A stretch of 64,000 nucleotides of DNA from Pseudomonadota bacterium (GCA_021817985.1 JAKAFK010000006.1:1-64000), one strand, 5' to 3'; positions 47,856 to 58,806 are shown, counted from the first letter of the stretch. Made by a program: numbers and translations. The notes: generated from the sequence alone by a model not told the origin.

Positions 47856-48779
47856 TCACAGTCCCGCGAGCACCTTGATGTGCGCCGCCGCGCTTCGTCC
47901 CAGCGCATCCAGCGCGTAGCCCCCCTCCAGCGACGATACGATGCGCCCCTGGGCATGCCGCACGGCCACGTCCTTGAGCTGCTCGGTCACCCAGGCATAG
48001 TCCGCCTCGACCAGCCCGAAGGATGCCATGTCGTCCTCGCGGTGCCCATCGAAGCCTGCGGAGATGAACAGCATCTCGGGCCGGAACGCTTCCAGGGCCG
48101 GCAGCCAACGGCCTGCCACGGCCTCGCGAAATGCCGTCCCTGCCGTTCCCGCCGGCAGCGGGACGTGGATGAGGTGCTCGTTGCCCGTCTGTGCCCCAGA
48201 GTACGGGTAGAAGGGATGCTGGAAGGTGGACAGCAGCATGACCCGCGTCTCGTCCCGGAATATGTCCTCCGTCCCGTTGCCGTGATGCACGTCGAAGTCG
48301 GCGATCGCCACGCGCCGCAGTCCATGGGCGTGGATCGCGTGCGCCACGCCGACCGCGACGTTGTTGAAAATGCAAAAGCCCATGGCGCGCGAGCGCGTGG
48401 CATGATGCCCTGGGGGGCGAACGCTGCAGAAGGCATTTTCCACCTCGCGCGCCATGACCAGGTCTGTGGCCAGCACCACGCTCCCGGCCGCCCGCAAGGC
48501 GGCCTCCAGCGAGTGGGGATTCATGGCCGTGTCGGGATCGAGACGGGTCAGGCCCTGCGCGGGTGCCGCCCGCCGGATCTCCGCCACGTAACCCGCCGAA
48601 TGCACCCGCAGCAGCTGCGCGGGACTCGCCAGGGGCGCCTCGAAGCGCCTCAGGCGATCGAAAAGGCCGGCCGCGATCAACTGATCCTGTATGGCGCCCA
48701 GCCGTTCCGGACACTCCGGGTGCCCGGCGCCCATGTCGTGTCTCTCACACGCGGGATGAGAAATGAATGCCGTCTGCAC
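47856..48779 (-). CDS. Histone-deacetylase-family protein, class II (APAH-like)
   Basis: A 307-residue zinc-dependent amidohydrolase. MQTAFISHPACERHDMGAGHPECPERL is the class II-like N-terminus; the active site is VRPPGHHATRSRAMGFCIFNN and the metal site is IADFDVHHGNGTEDIF. This branch includes acetylpolyamine amidohydrolases and HdaH. The substrate may be acetylated polyamines or proteins. It is the second such deacetylase in the window and of a different class. It is divergent from the decayed acetyltransferase gene that follows. Confidence 0.9.
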   Translation of the reverse strand: MQTAFISHPACERHDMGAGHPECPERLGAIQDQLIAAGLFDRLRRFEAPLASPAQLLRVHSAGYVAEIRRAAPAQGLTRLDPDTAMNPHSLEAALRAAGSVVLATDLVMAREVENAFCSVRPPGHHATRSRAMGFCIFNNVAVGVAHAIHAHGLRRVAIADFDVHHGNGTEDIFRDETRVMLLSTFQHPFYPYSGAQTGNEHLIHVPLPAGTAGTAFREAVAGRWLPALEAFRPEMLFISAGFDGHREDDMASFGLVEADYAWVTEQLKDVAVRHAQGRIVSSLEGGYALDALGRSAAAHIKVLAGL

Positions 48780-48947
48780 GGTTGTTCGAGCCTGTCGTGC
48801 AAGAAAACGCCACTATAGCAAAACTGGACCGCCCCAAGGGGCCTGCGCGCATTCGGATTAGGCCTGGACCAAACCGAACTTTGAAAGCCGGTAAACACCA
48901 ACAAATTGATTTAACGAAACTTTTTTTATCACCCGTGACAGCGTCTT

Positions 48948-49657
48948 CGGCCCAGTTCTCGCCATCGGCCCGGGCGGGACCGGTGTGGAAGCGGCAAAGG
49001 CAGGCGGGTGCGCGCTGCCGCGGCTTCAGGAAATGGACGTCAATCCGCTCGTCGTCGACGACCACGGCGCGCTGGCCGCCGACGCGCGCATCGTTGTCGA
49101 CCTTGCGTCGCCCCCGAAACGCCTTGTGCGCAGATGGCCATCCACCCCTGTCCCCGGCATCGGGTGAACAGTGGGCAGATGCCAGACGGCACGGAAATCG
49201 TGATTCGCCCGGAGGAGGCAAAAATCCAGCAGGCATTCGTACGCGGGCTATCGGAGCAGACGCGCCAGTTCCGATTCATGGACCCTCCAGCAGCTGACCG
49301 ACACCATGCTGGCGCGCTTCACCCAAATCGATGACGAGCGCGAAACGGCCCTTGTGGCGATTCTGCCGGCTGGCGCCCAGGAAACCGAGTCAGGGGTCGC
49401 GCGACGCCATCATCCCGGATGAGGAAAGTTGCGGGTCCGCGATCGCCGTCGGCGACGCCTGGCAACGCAAAGGGGTCGGTCACCGGCTGATGAGCGCTCT
49501 CTTGCACACAGCCCGGGAACGCCGGCTCAAGATGATGGAAGGCGAGGTGCTGGCCGCCAATCACCGCATATTGGCGTTGCCCGAGCGACTGAGCTTCACG
49601 GCCGCAGCCGATGCGACCGATCCTTCCATCAGGCGAATCGCCAAGCGACTCGCCTGA
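48948..49657 (+). pseudogene. Remnant of a Pat-type acyl-CoA synthetase/GNAT protein
   Basis: Fragments of one gene in at least three frames. First, the end of an ATP-grasp (ADP-forming acyl-CoA synthetase) domain: LQEMDVNPLVVDDHGALAADARIVVD (49024-49101). Then the start of a GNAT domain: EIVIRPEEAKIQQAFVRGLSEQTRQFRF (from about 49195). After a frameshift, LTDTMLARFTQIDDERETALVAIL. After another, AIAVGDAWQRKGVGHRLMSALL and EGEVLAANHRILALPERLSF. This order is that of PatZ/YfiQ lysine acetyltransferases. Most of the N-terminal region is missing. It ends four bases before the rpoS stop. Confidence 0.75.
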
Positions 49658-49661
49658 CGCA

Positions 49662-50609
49662 TCACAAGAGCACATCCTTGTAAACGCCCACCCGTTTCAG
49701 GACGCGCCTCAGGCTTTGCAGGGCTTCCACCTGGATCTGGCGCACGCGCTCCCTCGTGAGGGCCAGCTGGTCCGCCAGTTCCTCCAAGGTCGCGATTTCC
49801 TGACCATTGAGACCGAAACGGCGCTCGATGATCCAGCGCTGCTTCTCGCTCAGCTCGCGCAGCCATGCCTGCACCCGGTATCGGCGTTCGCCCTCCTGAA
49901 ACACCTCTTCCGGCATCAAGGACGCCTCGTCCGGAATCGCTTCGCCGACCGACAGCATGGGGTCGACATCCAGCGGGGCGTCAAGGGAAGCCATCCGTTC
50001 GTTGAAGCTCAGGAGCTCGCGCACCTCCTCGACTGGTTTTTGCATCAGGTGAGCGACATCCTCGACCGTGGGATCGGTCCCGCCCTGCCCCTCCAGATGC
50101 CGCATGGCGCGCAAACAGGTGTTGAGCTCCTTGATGATATGCACCGGCAACCGGATGGTGCGTGACTGATTCATGATGGCCCGCTCGATGTTTTGGCGGA
50201 TCCACCACGTCGCGTAGGTCGAAAACCGAAAGCCGCGCTCCGGATCAAACTTCTCCAGCGCATGGATGAGTCCGAGATTGCCCTCTTCGACCAAGTCGAG
50301 CAACGGCATGCCTCGATTCGTGTAATGCTTCGCGATGTTCACGACCAAACGCAGATTGTGCTCGATCATCTTCTGCCGCGCAGGAAAATCACCCTGGCGG
50401 ACGCGCCGCGCGAGCGCCAACTCCTCGCCCGCCGTCAAGAGCCGGTTATGGCCGATTTCCGCCAAATACGTTTGGGTGACATCGACGTGGAAGTCGGCCG
50501 CACGCTCGTCTTCCCGCTCTGGCTGCTCGCCCTGCAGTCCCCACAAGGGGGAGGCGAGCTCTTCATCGAATGACCGCTCAAGCTCATCGGGAGAGTGTTC
50601 TCGAGTCAT
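49662..50609 (-). CDS. rpoS: Stationary-phase sigma factor RpoS
   Basis: Sigma-70 group 2 factor directing general-stress and stationary-phase transcription. The 315-residue protein has region 1.2 ([11 protein letters not shown]), region 2 ([42 protein letters not shown], with [16 protein letters not shown]), and region 4 ([29 protein letters not shown]). Identity is supported by linkage to nlpD upstream. It is probably read both from nlpD and from its own promoter at 51069-51098. Confidence 0.95.
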   Translation of the reverse strand: MTREHSPDELERSFDEELASPLWGLQGEQPEREDERAADFHVDVTQTYLAEIGHNRLLTAGEELALARRVRQGDFPARQKMIEHNLRLVVNIAKHYTNRGMPLLDLVEEGNLGLIHALEKFDPERGFRFSTYATWWIRQNIERAIMNQSRTIRLPVHIIKELNTCLRAMRHLEGQGGTDPTVEDVAHLMQKPVEEVRELLSFNERMASLDAPLDVDPMLSVGEAIPDEASLMPEEVFQEGERRYRVQAWLRELSEKQRWIIERRFGLNGQEIATLEELADQLALTRERVRQIQVEALQSLRRVLKRVGVYKDVLL

Positions 50610-51062
50610 AGTCCCGTCCTCCAGACTTGGCCCGCGACGACCGTCCGCTCCGATGGACGGGACCGACCACCGCCTGCGGCGGCGCTCCTGCGCATCTCAC
50701 AATCCCGTACAACGGCGAAGTCGTCGGCGAGCCGGATTATCTTGCCCATGATCTTCGAGCATGGCGCAAATCGTCAGCCAGGCGCGGTGACACTCGCGCC
50801 ATGTCCGGAAGGAAACCCCTTTAGAGGTCAGGAGCCGGCATTCCACGGAAGCGGAAGGTTTGCCGCGCATCCCGATCAGTCCATTCGCGAAAGCCTCGCG
50901 CAGAACCGTCCCTGTAGCCCGTCGCCTCGTTTGGAATCGTTCTTGTGATGGACGCTCTTGGCGTCGGTGATCCTCTGCTGACACATGCTGCGACATAAGG
51001 GAATACCGGAGCCCCCAGGGCGACGACTGTGCCTAGATCCTTGCTCGCGCGGGGGGACCCCT
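50610..51062 (-). promoter_or_regulatory. Long leader region of rpoS
   Basis: About 450 bases between the predicted promoter and the rpoS start carry no supportable gene. A long untranslated leader of this kind is the site of small-RNA and structure control in E. coli rpoS. No specific base-pairing element was worked out. Confidence 0.45.
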
Positions 51063-51068
51063 TCTCTC

Positions 51069-51098
51069 TTTATAGCAAATGGCCCGACATTGGAGCAA
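51069..51098 (-). promoter_or_regulatory. Candidate rpoS promoter just after nlpD
   Basis: On the minus strand TTGCTC, 18 bases, then TGCTATAAA: an extended -10 (TGC plus TATAAA at 51069-51074) with a modest -35 (51093-51098). It lies 70 bases past the nlpD stop, unlike E. coli, where the main rpoS promoter is inside nlpD. Confidence 0.55.
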
Positions 51099-51144
51099 GA
51101 CGCATTATCGCCGGAGCATCCGGCAGGCCGGGGACGCTTCGCCG

Positions 51145-51990
51145 CTATTGATTGAGCGCAAGGGGGGGCTTGGGCAGATAGTCGAGGGGATTCACCGGCT
51201 GTCCGAACCGACGAATCTCGAAATGCAGTTCGACGTGCTGGGCCCCGGAGTCGCCCATCTCCGCAATTTCCTGCCCCTTGGCCACACGCTGCCCCTCGGC
51301 GACGAGCAGCTTGCTGTTATGGGCGTAGGCGCTCAGATAGGCGTTGTTGTGCTTGATGATGACCAGGTTCCCATAGCCGTGGAGCCCGTCTCCGCAGTAC
51401 ACGACGTAGCCTGCGGCCGAGGCGTAGACGGGCTCGCCCGTGGTGCCTGCGATGTCGATGCCCTTGTGCCCTTGCGCCGCGTCGAATCCCCCAATGATCT
51501 TGCCTTGGGCCGGCCATTGCCATCCGAGCGCCGCATCGGTCGCTGCCGCAGTCCCTGGCGCAGGCGCCTGCGGCACACTGGACGGCGGCCTGGACGCTTC
51601 GGTCCTCGCGGCGCGCTGCGCGGTGGCCTGCGGCAATGCGCGCCTTGAAGCCCGGCGCCTGCGCTTTGGTCCCAGCCGCAAGCGTTGCCCGACCCGGATC
51701 ATGTACCCAGGGCCGATTCCATTCCACCTCGCGAGGTCCTTGTAATCGAGTCCGTGATCCAGCGCGATCCCGTACAGCGTATCCCCCGCCTTGACCACAT
51801 AGACGCCTCCGCCGGCCGCCCCATACGCGGGCGGACCCAGGTGCAGCGGCCGTATGCCCATGCTGTTCGTCACCGGCGCGGGCAAGGAGGCGGCGCAGCC
51901 CGCCAGCAGCCCAGCCAACGCGGCGAGCAAGAGCGTCCCGCGCAGGCCGAGGAGCGCGCCGTACCACGATGACCGGCGCGAGAAGTTCAC
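51145..51990 (-). CDS. nlpD: NlpD, LysM/degenerate M23 lipoprotein
   Basis: Envelope lipoprotein that activates cell-separation amidases. The 281-residue protein has a lipobox (LAGLLAGC), a LysM peptidoglycan-binding domain ([18 protein letters not shown]) and a C-terminal LytM domain ([20 protein letters not shown]). Within LytM the first His of the HxH zinc motif is replaced (VELHFEIRR), as in E. coli NlpD, so it is an activator rather than a peptidase. It starts in the pcm stop and lies before rpoS. Confidence 0.93.
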   Translation of the reverse strand: MNFSRRSSWYGALLGLRGTLLLAALAGLLAGCAASLPAPVTNSMGIRPLHLGPPAYGAAGGGVYVVKAGDTLYGIALDHGLDYKDLARWNGIGPGYMIRVGQRLRLGPKRRRRASRRALPQATAQRAARTEASRPPSSVPQAPAPGTAAATDAALGWQWPAQGKIIGGFDAAQGHKGIDIAGTTGEPVYASAAGYVVYCGDGLHGYGNLVIIKHNNAYLSAYAHNSKLLVAEGQRVAKGQEIAEMGDSGAQHVELHFEIRRFGQPVNPLDYLPKPPLALNQ

Positions 51991-52643
51991 GAGACCCCCG
52001 GGATCAGCGGGACGAACTTCACCGCTTCCAGATCGCTTTCCTTGAACCCATGCGCCGTTCGCTCGATCAGCCGCAACCGTTGCTCGCCCGCCCCGAAGGG
52101 CACCACCATGCGTCCGCCGGGCACCAGCTGGTCCAATAATTCAGGGGCAATCATGGTTGCGGCGGCGGCCACCACGATGCCGTCGAAGGGTCCAAACTCG
52201 CCCCACCCGAGGCTTCCGTCGGCATGCTTCAGCCGCACGTTCAGCGCACGAATTTCGCGCAGGGACTTGCGGGCCCGGCTGAGCAGCGGAGCGATCCTCT
52301 CCACCGAATAGACCTCGCGCGCAACGCGGGCGAGGATGGCCGCTTGATAGCCGCACCCGGTGCCGATCTCGAGCACCTTGTCGAGGCTGCTTCCCGCCCG
52401 CAGCACTTCCAGCATCCGCGCAACGATGTACGGATTCGAGATCGTCTGCCCATAGCCGATGGGCAAGGCGATATCCTCATAGGCGCGACTCGCCAGCGCC
52501 TCATCGACAAAGATATGCCGGGGCACCGCGTTCAGGGCCGCCAGCACGGCCTCGTCCTGCACCCCTTGTTGCCGCAAGCGCTCGACCATGCGAACCCGCG
52601 TGCGCTGCGACGTCATGCCGATGCCGGTATGTCGAATACTCAT
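51987..52643 (-). CDS. pcm: Protein-L-isoaspartate O-methyltransferase Pcm
   Basis: Repairs isoaspartyl residues in aged proteins using S-adenosylmethionine. The SAM motif is [36 protein letters not shown] is the family signature. ATG 52643 overlaps the surE stop (ATGA) and gives 218 residues; the frame opens at 52655. It overlaps nlpD in the same way, a tight surE-pcm-nlpD operon. Confidence 0.95.
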   Translation of the reverse strand: MSIRHTGIGMTSQRTRVRMVERLRQQGVQDEAVLAALNAVPRHIFVDEALASRAYEDIALPIGYGQTISNPYIVARMLEVLRAGSSLDKVLEIGTGCGYQAAILARVAREVYSVERIAPLLSRARKSLREIRALNVRLKHADGSLGWGEFGPFDGIVVAAAATMIAPELLDQLVPGGRMVVPFGAGEQRLRLIERTAHGFKESDLEAVKFVPLIPGVS

Positions 52644-53383
52644 GCTTGCAACCATGCCTTCAAAGCACCCAGATTCCCGTAGTGCGTGAGGTCGACTTGC
52701 AGCGGCGTCACCGATACGGCATGCCGCGCCACGGCATGGAAATCGGTCCCCTCGCCCGCGTCCTGTGCACGTCCCGCTGCACCCACCCAGTAAACGGTCT
52801 GCCCCCTGGGATTTTGCGACTTCACCACGGGTTCCGCCTTATGCCTGCGCCCAAGCCGCGTCACTTCGACCCCGGTGAGTTGATCGAAAGGCACGTCGGG
52901 CACATTGAGGTTGAGCAAGGCAGGGGCGGACAAGGGGGTCTTGCGGAAGCGGTCCACCAACTGGGCGGCGACCCGCGCGGCGGTCTCGAAATGCTCCCCT
53001 GCCCCGCCGGCCAGCGACACTGCGAGGGCGGGGATCCCGAACAGGAACCCCTCCATCGCGGCCGCGACGGTTCCCGAATAGATGGTGTCGTCTCCCATGT
53101 TCGCACCGTGGTTGATGCCGGAGATCACCATGTCCGGCAACGCGTCGAGCATGCCGGTGAGGGCGAGATGCACGCAATCGGTCGGCGTGCCGTTCACGAA
53201 GTGGAAGCCGGCGGCGGATTGCCGCAACAGCAGCGGTCGGTCCAGGGTCAGGGAGTTGCTCGCACCACTGCGGTCACGCTCCGGGGCCACCACGACGACC
53301 TCGGCCCGCTCGGAAAGCGTCTGAGCCAGCATGGCCAATCCCGGCGCGAAGTATCCGTCGTCATTGCTTAACAGAATTCGCAT
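52640..53383 (-). CDS. surE: 5'/3'-nucleotidase SurE
   Basis: Nucleotidase and exopolyphosphatase of stationary phase. [20 protein letters not shown] holds the metal-binding Asp pair; [23 protein letters not shown] is characteristic. The Met at 53383 matches the family; the frame opens at 53395. Length is 247. First gene of the surE-pcm-nlpD block. Confidence 0.95.
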   Translation of the reverse strand: MRILLSNDDGYFAPGLAMLAQTLSERAEVVVVAPERDRSGASNSLTLDRPLLLRQSAAGFHFVNGTPTDCVHLALTGMLDALPDMVISGINHGANMGDDTIYSGTVAAAMEGFLFGIPALAVSLAGGAGEHFETAARVAAQLVDRFRKTPLSAPALLNLNVPDVPFDQLTGVEVTRLGRRHKAEPVVKSQNPRGQTVYWVGAAGRAQDAGEGTDFHAVARHAVSVTPLQVDLTHYGNLGALKAWLQA

Positions 53384-53637
53384 CGGATGGTCCAAATAGG
53401 CTCATTAACGTCGGGCGGCACTCAAGACGCGCGGTGGAACTGTGTCCACGGGGGGCCTCCCTCCCCCGCAGCACGCACACGAAATGCCAATGTCAAGTCG
53501 CGTGCAACGCACGGAGGGTCCGTTCCATCGTCCCTCACGGTGCGGTTCCTGGTCTTGGGCCGCAGTGCTCGGCTGGATGGAATTATCTGCCAGATGCGGG
53601 GAATTAGGCAAGGCCAAGGCGCCGCCGCGCGCCTTCG

Positions 53638-54480
53638 TCACGCCACAAAATGAAGCGCAGTGGCGCCCACGCCGGCCAGCACGCAATAAAGGCCGAACGG
53701 CCGCAAGGCGGCTACCTCATGGTCCTTGAAATAGTGCATGAGGAACCAGGTGCTGAGAAAGGCAAACACGCCGGAAAGCCCCCCCGCCGCGAGGATCGCC
53801 CCCAACGGGGCGGCGTGGCCGGCAGCCGCATGGTGGAACAGCAGTTTCGGAACCTCGAGAATGCCCGCCGCACCGATGATGGGCGTGGCCAGCAGGAACG
53901 AAAAGCGCGCCGCCGCTTCGTAGTCGAGTCCGACCGACAACCCCGCCACCACCGTCGCCCCTGACCGGGACATGCCGGGGATGAGCGCCATCGCCTGCGC
54001 CAGTCCGATGGCCACCGCCCGCTTGAAGCTGAGGCGTTCGAGCCCGTGCTGCGCCGCTCGTTTCTTCAGGCGATCGCCCCAGATCAGCATTACGCCATTC
54101 AGGATGAGGAAGATGGCAACAATCATGAATCCGCCGAACAAGCGCTTCAGGGCATGTTCGAACATCAAGCCGAGAAGGCCTGCCGGAATGGAACCGGCGA
54201 CGAGCAGCCATAACAGGCGCGCCTGAGGGTCGGCGAGGCTCCCGCGCGAGCGCACGGTCGCCCCGATGATGCGCGCCCAATCCCGCCAGAAATAAAGCAG
54301 CATCGCGCTGGCGGTGCCCAGGTGCAAGACCACGACGAAGGGCAGGAACCAGAACGCATCCCGGTTAATGGACCATCGCAGCAGGGCCGGGACAAGCACG
54401 CTGTGTCCTAGGCTGCTGACGGGAAAAAGCTCGGTCACGCCTTGCATGATCGCAAGGAGATACAGGTGCAAGGTGTTCAT
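53638..54480 (-). CDS. uppP: Undecaprenyl-diphosphatase UppP (BacA)
   Basis: Membrane enzyme that recycles undecaprenyl diphosphate to the monophosphate, needed for wall and Ara4N assembly; overexpression gives bacitracin resistance. GVTELFPVSSLGHSVL holds the catalytic Glu and Ser, and PGMSRSGATVVAGL the second active motif. The 280 residues contain eight membrane helices. It is separated from surE by 255 bases on the same strand. Confidence 0.93.
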   Translation of the reverse strand: MNTLHLYLLAIMQGVTELFPVSSLGHSVLVPALLRWSINRDAFWFLPFVVVLHLGTASAMLLYFWRDWARIIGATVRSRGSLADPQARLLWLLVAGSIPAGLLGLMFEHALKRLFGGFMIVAIFLILNGVMLIWGDRLKKRAAQHGLERLSFKRAVAIGLAQAMALIPGMSRSGATVVAGLSVGLDYEAAARFSFLLATPIIGAAGILEVPKLLFHHAAAGHAAPLGAILAAGGLSGVFAFLSTWFLMHYFKDHEVAALRPFGLYCVLAGVGATALHFVA

Positions 54481-54689
54481 GGGAGTTCAGTTTCAGTCCT
54501 CGCCGGGACCACGAAGGACCGGCGTCAGATGATGCAAGGAGGTAGGGCGCGGTGTTGTTGCAACACGACGGGTACCCGCACAGGCCCTGTGCGAGGTCAA
54601 GCGTTGACGTCACGTTCGGGCCGACACCGGATTTTAGCAGGTCAAGATGCCGGACGCACTCCCCCTGCCCCTGACCGCGCCCCCGAGGC

Positions 54690-55037
54690 TCACGATGCGT
54701 GCTTGGCCGGTTTCGCCTCGCGCTCCATGTCATCGAGCGCCTTGCCCAAGTCCCTCAAGGCTGCCGTGAGGGCCACCAGGGATCCGCGCAGAATGCGTTC
54801 GATCGACTGGTAGCCGGCGGCCGCGTTGCGGGCACGCACTCTTTCGACGTCGATCGCGCACTGCAGCGCGACGGCCGATACCTCTCCTTCCGTCGGTCTG
54901 CTCATGAACGGCTCGAGGATTTGTCGCCGCCGCTGCTCGAAGGCGGCGGGATCCGTCGTCGCGAGGTGGGCCAGTTCCTCGAAAATGCCTTGGTAACTTT
55001 TCGGCTCCACGGACAACGGCGCTCCTCCCAGAGACAC
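54690..55037 (-). CDS. DUF3135-family hypothetical protein
   Basis: A 115-residue helical protein with the family pattern IFEELAHLATTDPAAFEQRRRQILE. The function is unknown. It ends in a basic, polar tail. It lies alone between uppP and tRNA-Pro, on the same strand. Family assignment is from memory. Confidence 0.7.
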   Translation of the reverse strand: MSLGGAPLSVEPKSYQGIFEELAHLATTDPAAFEQRRRQILEPFMSRPTEGEVSAVALQCAIDVERVRARNAAAGYQSIERILRGSLVALTAALRDLGKALDDMEREAKPAKHAS

Positions 55038-55285
55038 GGCGCACGGTGCGCGGCATCCTTACGATTCCCCTCGATCGCCGAGGGATCCATCCCCGGGACT
55101 CGCCCGTCGAGCGCCGATATGCCCCCTTGGGCGGCGCGTCATTTGCGGGTGGCGGGAAACAATACCGGACAGACGTGAGAGGATCGTAACAGGAGCAGGC
55201 GGGCACGACGGCGCCGAAGTCAGGCGAAGCCGGGCCAGAAAGAAAAAACGCGGGTTGAGGATGTCTCCAAAACCCGCGTCGTTAC

Positions 55286-55362
<77 letters not shown>

Positions 55363-55371
55363 AAAACGTGC

Positions 55372-55380
55372 ATTATAGCA
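55372..55380 (-). promoter_or_regulatory. tRNA-Pro promoter -10
   Basis: On the minus strand TGCTATAAT, a perfect extended -10, nine bases before the tRNA. An ATGACG hexamer 18 bases upstream may act as -35. Confidence 0.65.
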
Positions 55381-55440
55381 GAACCCTTTCGACAGCGTCA
55401 TCTCCCGCGTGCCGGCCGTCGCGCGAAGCCGGTGCCCCGG

Positions 55441-55863
55441 TCACCCCGTGGCCCCCTCACCCAGCACGGCCGGGCTGGGCAGCGGATCCGCCTGGAGGAT
55501 CTCCAGCAGATCCTCTATCTCGGCACGCAAAGACCCGACGTCGAATCCGTCCGGCGCCGGCGGAACCGCCGCCAGCCGGGGGGCGCCGGGGACCATCGTG
55601 TCTCCCAGCCGGTTTCGCGCCCCGTTGATGGTGAACCCTTGCTCGTAGAGGAGTTCCCGGATTCTGCGAATCAGAAGGACTTCGTGATGCTGATAGTAGC
55701 GGCGGTTGCCCCGCCGCTTGACGGGCTTGAGCTGCGTGAACTCCTGTTCCCAGTAGCGCAGCACATGCGGCTTCACGCCGCACAGCTCGCTGACTTCGCC
55801 GATGGCGAAGTAGCGTTTCGCCGGGATGGGCGGCAACTCATCCTTCGGAACGATGTCCGGCAT
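55441..55863 (-). CDS. MerR-family transcriptional regulator
   Basis: A 140-residue MerR-type regulator linked to ihfA in many gammaproteobacteria. The N-terminal helix-turn-helix is [25 protein letters not shown] with the winged part [16 protein letters not shown]. The effector is unknown and the C-terminal part is short. It overlaps the end of ihfA by 26 bases. Confidence 0.9.
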   Translation of the reverse strand: MPDIVPKDELPPIPAKRYFAIGEVSELCGVKPHVLRYWEQEFTQLKPVKRRGNRRYYQHHEVLLIRRIRELLYEQGFTINGARNRLGDTMVPGAPRLAAVPPAPDGFDVGSLRAEIEDLLEILQADPLPSPAVLGEGATG

Positions 55864-56146
55864 AATTGACTTCCACCAAGGCTTTCAACTTCTGGCTGGC
55901 ATGGAACGTCACGACGCGCCGTGCCGTAATGGGGATCTCTTCGCCCGTCTTCGGATTGCGTCCCGGCCGCTGGGGCTTGTTGCGCAATTGGAAGTTGCCG
56001 AACCCGGAGAGCTTCACACTGTCCCCGTTTTCCAAGGCGGCACGGATTTCTTCGAAAAACGATTCCACCATGTCCTTCGCTTCACGCTTGTTGAGGCCCA
56101 CGGTCTCGAACAACAGGTCCGCCAGTTCGGCTTTTGTTAGTGTCAT
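55838..56146 (-). CDS. ihfA: Integration host factor subunit alpha
   Basis: DNA-bending nucleoid protein. The 102 residues read [20 protein letters not shown], then [20 protein letters not shown] (DNA-inserting proline arm). The start is ATG 56146, with GGGGAGAGGG upstream; the frame opens at 56179. It lies 10 bases after the pheT stop, as in E. coli. Confidence 0.95.
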   Translation of the reverse strand: MTLTKAELADLLFETVGLNKREAKDMVESFFEEIRAALENGDSVKLSGFGNFQLRNKPQRPGRNPKTGEEIPITARRVVTFHASQKLKALVEVNYAGHRSEG

Positions 56147-56156
56147 GCCCTCTCCC

Positions 56157-58541
56157 CTAGGTCCGCAATTTCGCATCAAAACGCGTGCACAGCAAATCTG
56201 TCAGCGAAGCCATCGCTTCGTCCACCTGGCGCTCCGTCAGCGTCTTATGAGTATCTTGCATCAACACGCGGAATGCAAGGCTTTTTTTATCTGAATCAAT
56301 ACCTTTCCCACGGTAGACGTCGAAAAGGTCGACCGCCGTGACGATCTCGGGCCGGGCGTCCCGCAGGCACTCCAGCAGGACTCCAACGGCGATTCGCTCA
56401 TCGACCGTCACTGCCAGGTCCCGCCTGACCTGGGGCATCCGCGAGATCTCCGCAAAGGCCGGCAAGGCTCGACCCTTCAAGGCTTCGAGCGAAAGCTCGA
56501 ATATCACCGCGGGCCGCGGCAGCGCGTACTTTTGTTGCCACTCGGGATGGATCTGGCCCACCCAGCCGACAAGCTCCTGCCCCAAGAACACCTGAGCCGA
56601 TTGCCCGGGATGAAGCGCGGGGTGCGGCGCGGCCGCGAAGCGCGGCCTGTGCGGCCAGAACAAGGCCTCCACGTCGCCCTTGATGTCGTAGAAGTCCACC
56701 TCCCGCGCAGGCACCCCCCACTGTTCCGCCTTGGCTGAACCATAGCACAAGCCTGCGATCCGGATGGGCTGCGAAAACGTTCCCTCGCCGGCATCTTCGC
56801 CGTCCCGCCTTCTCAGGAAGCAGCGACCCACTTCGAAGATGCGCACGCGCTCCTGCGAGCGGTTGAGGTTGCAGCGCAAGGTCTCGATGAGTCCGCCCAT
56901 CAGATTGGAGCGCATGACCGCCAAGTGGCTCGCGATGGGATTGCGCAGCCGAACCGGGTCGGGCTGGTGGGCAAAATCGGCTTCCCACTCCGGCGCCACG
57001 AAGCTGTAGTTGATCACTTCCTGGTAGTCGCGGGCGACGAGCAGGCCCCTCAGCTCCGCGGTCTGCCGCACCGATTCGGGCATGGGCCGCATGTGCGATG
57101 CCCCGCGAGCGGCGCCGCTCGGCAACCGGTCATAGCCATAAAGCCGCGCGAGCTCTTCGATCAGATCGACCTCGAGGGCGAGATCGAAGCGCGCGCTGGG
57201 CGGCAAGACGAAGAATGCCCCATCCCGCACGTCGAACGCCAGGCCCTCGCGTGCCAGCAGCGCGGCCATCTCCGTATCGTCCAGGCTCACGCCCAGGACG
57301 CGCCGTACGCGCTCCGGCCGCAGCCGGATCGGGTCACGGGCGGGCAGCGTGCCCACCCATTCGGTGATCTCGCCGCAGCGCGCGCCCGCCCCGCCCAAGC
57401 TCACGAGGAGTCTCGTGGCATACTCGAGCGCCGCGCGGGGGCCTTCGAAGTCGACCCCTCGCTCGAAGCGGTACGCGGAGTCCGAAGCCAATCCCAGGCG
57501 GCGCGCGCGTCCGGCCAGCGCACCCGGGGTGAAGAAGGCGCCTTCCAGGAAGATGTCGGTGGTCGCGCCGTCCACGGCACTGTCCTCGCCGCCCATGATC
57601 CCGGCGAGCGCCAACACCCGCCGATCATCCGCGATCACCAGCATGTCGGCCTCCAACGACACCGTCTGCCCATTGAGCAGCATCAGCTTCTCGGCCTCGC
57701 GCGCCAGGCGCACCGTGATCGTCCCTTCCAGTTTCGCCCAGTCGAAGGCGTGCAACGGCTGCCCCCATTCGAGCATGACGTAGTTCGTCACATCCACGAT
57801 GAGATTGACGGCGCGCAGCCCACTGCGCTCCAACCGGCGCACCATCCACGCCGGCGTCGCCGCCTGCGGATCGATGCCCCGGACGACCCGCCCGCAATAG
57901 CGCAAACAGGCGTGCGGCGCCGCCACGACGACCGGCATGGCCGCTTCCTCCTCGGCCCTGACCGGGGGGCGCTCCGGCAGCGCAAGCGCGGCGCCAGTGA
58001 GCGCCGCAACCTCCCGCGCCACGCCGACGACGCCCAAGCAGTCGCTGCGGTTGGGCGTGACCTTGAGCGTGAACAGGGTGTCATCCAGATCGAGATACCG
58101 GCGCAGATCCTCCCCCACCGGGGCCTCAGGGCCAAGCAGCCAAAGCCCGTCGGCACTCTCCGCCATGCCCAGTTCCTGCGCGGAGCACAGCATGCCGAAC
58201 GAACTCACGCCGCGCACCTTGGCCTCCTTGATGGTGATGGCCGGCAGACGCGCCCCGACGCGGGCGCACGGCACCTTCGCCCCCACGTGGACGTTCTTGG
58301 CGCCGCACACGATGGTGAGCGGCGCATCGGCGCCTGCCGCCACTTGGGCGACCTGAAGGCGATCGGCGTTCGGATGCGGGGCCAGGGCCAGCACTTCGCC
58401 CACGACGACTCCATCGAAAGCGGGTGCGGCCGGCTCGAGCGCCTCCACCTCCACGCCGCCCAGGGTGAGCCGCTGGGCCAACTCGCCACTGGTCAGAGGC
58501 GGGTTGACGAAAGTCCGGAGCCAGTTTTCGGAGAATTTCAT
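56157..58541 (-). CDS. pheT: Phenylalanyl-tRNA synthetase beta chain PheT
   Basis: Large subunit of the alpha2-beta2 enzyme; holds the editing site. The 794 residues start [21 protein letters not shown]; the tRNA-binding domain, B3/B4 editing region (residues about 200-400) and the C-terminal ferredoxin-like anticodon domain ([18 protein letters not shown]) are present. A terminator-like hairpin lies 13 bases before its start, and pheS is 265 bases upstream, an unusually wide gap. Confidence 0.95.
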   Translation of the reverse strand: MKFSENWLRTFVNPPLTSGELAQRLTLGGVEVEALEPAAPAFDGVVVGEVLALAPHPNADRLQVAQVAAGADAPLTIVCGAKNVHVGAKVPCARVGARLPAITIKEAKVRGVSSFGMLCSAQELGMAESADGLWLLGPEAPVGEDLRRYLDLDDTLFTLKVTPNRSDCLGVVGVAREVAALTGAALALPERPPVRAEEEAAMPVVVAAPHACLRYCGRVVRGIDPQAATPAWMVRRLERSGLRAVNLIVDVTNYVMLEWGQPLHAFDWAKLEGTITVRLAREAEKLMLLNGQTVSLEADMLVIADDRRVLALAGIMGGEDSAVDGATTDIFLEGAFFTPGALAGRARRLGLASDSAYRFERGVDFEGPRAALEYATRLLVSLGGAGARCGEITEWVGTLPARDPIRLRPERVRRVLGVSLDDTEMAALLAREGLAFDVRDGAFFVLPPSARFDLALEVDLIEELARLYGYDRLPSGAARGASHMRPMPESVRQTAELRGLLVARDYQEVINYSFVAPEWEADFAHQPDPVRLRNPIASHLAVMRSNLMGGLIETLRCNLNRSQERVRIFEVGRCFLRRRDGEDAGEGTFSQPIRIAGLCYGSAKAEQWGVPAREVDFYDIKGDVEALFWPHRPRFAAAPHPALHPGQSAQVFLGQELVGWVGQIHPEWQQKYALPRPAVIFELSLEALKGRALPAFAEISRMPQVRRDLAVTVDERIAVGVLLECLRDARPEIVTAVDLFDVYRGKGIDSDKKSLAFRVLMQDTHKTLTERQVDEAMASLTDLLCTRFDAKLRT

Positions 58542-58553
58542 ACGATCTCACAC

Positions 58554-58579
58554 AAAAACTCCTGCCGGTGCGGCAGGAG
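58554..58579 (-). terminator. Hairpin with T-run just before pheT
   Basis: On the minus strand CTCCTGCCG, three-base loop, CGGCAGGAG then TTTTTG. The stem is a perfect nine base pairs. This has the form of an intrinsic terminator and lies between pheS and pheT, so it may reduce or regulate read-through to pheT. Confidence 0.65.
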
Positions 58580-58806
58580 ACGAATTGCGGGCTTGCGACA
58601 CAAGGCATCCCGGCGATTTAAGAGACCATTCTGCACCGACGTCGGCGCCACGGCGGCTGTGCCCTCGCCACGGAATCGATCGCCCGCTCCCGACAAGGCG
58701 CACGGGTCGGCGAATCGTCGCGGCAACCGGCCTCGCCCGTGTCCGGACGGTCGGACAAGTTCCCATGTCCGAGACGACCTCGACCGAGGGGGATCGGGCC
58801 CCAGGT

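Noticed and set aside
58538-58726. Leader peptide for phenylalanine attenuation before pheT
   Set aside because: The frames across this gap contain no run of Phe codons and do not stop before pheT, so classical attenuation is not supported.
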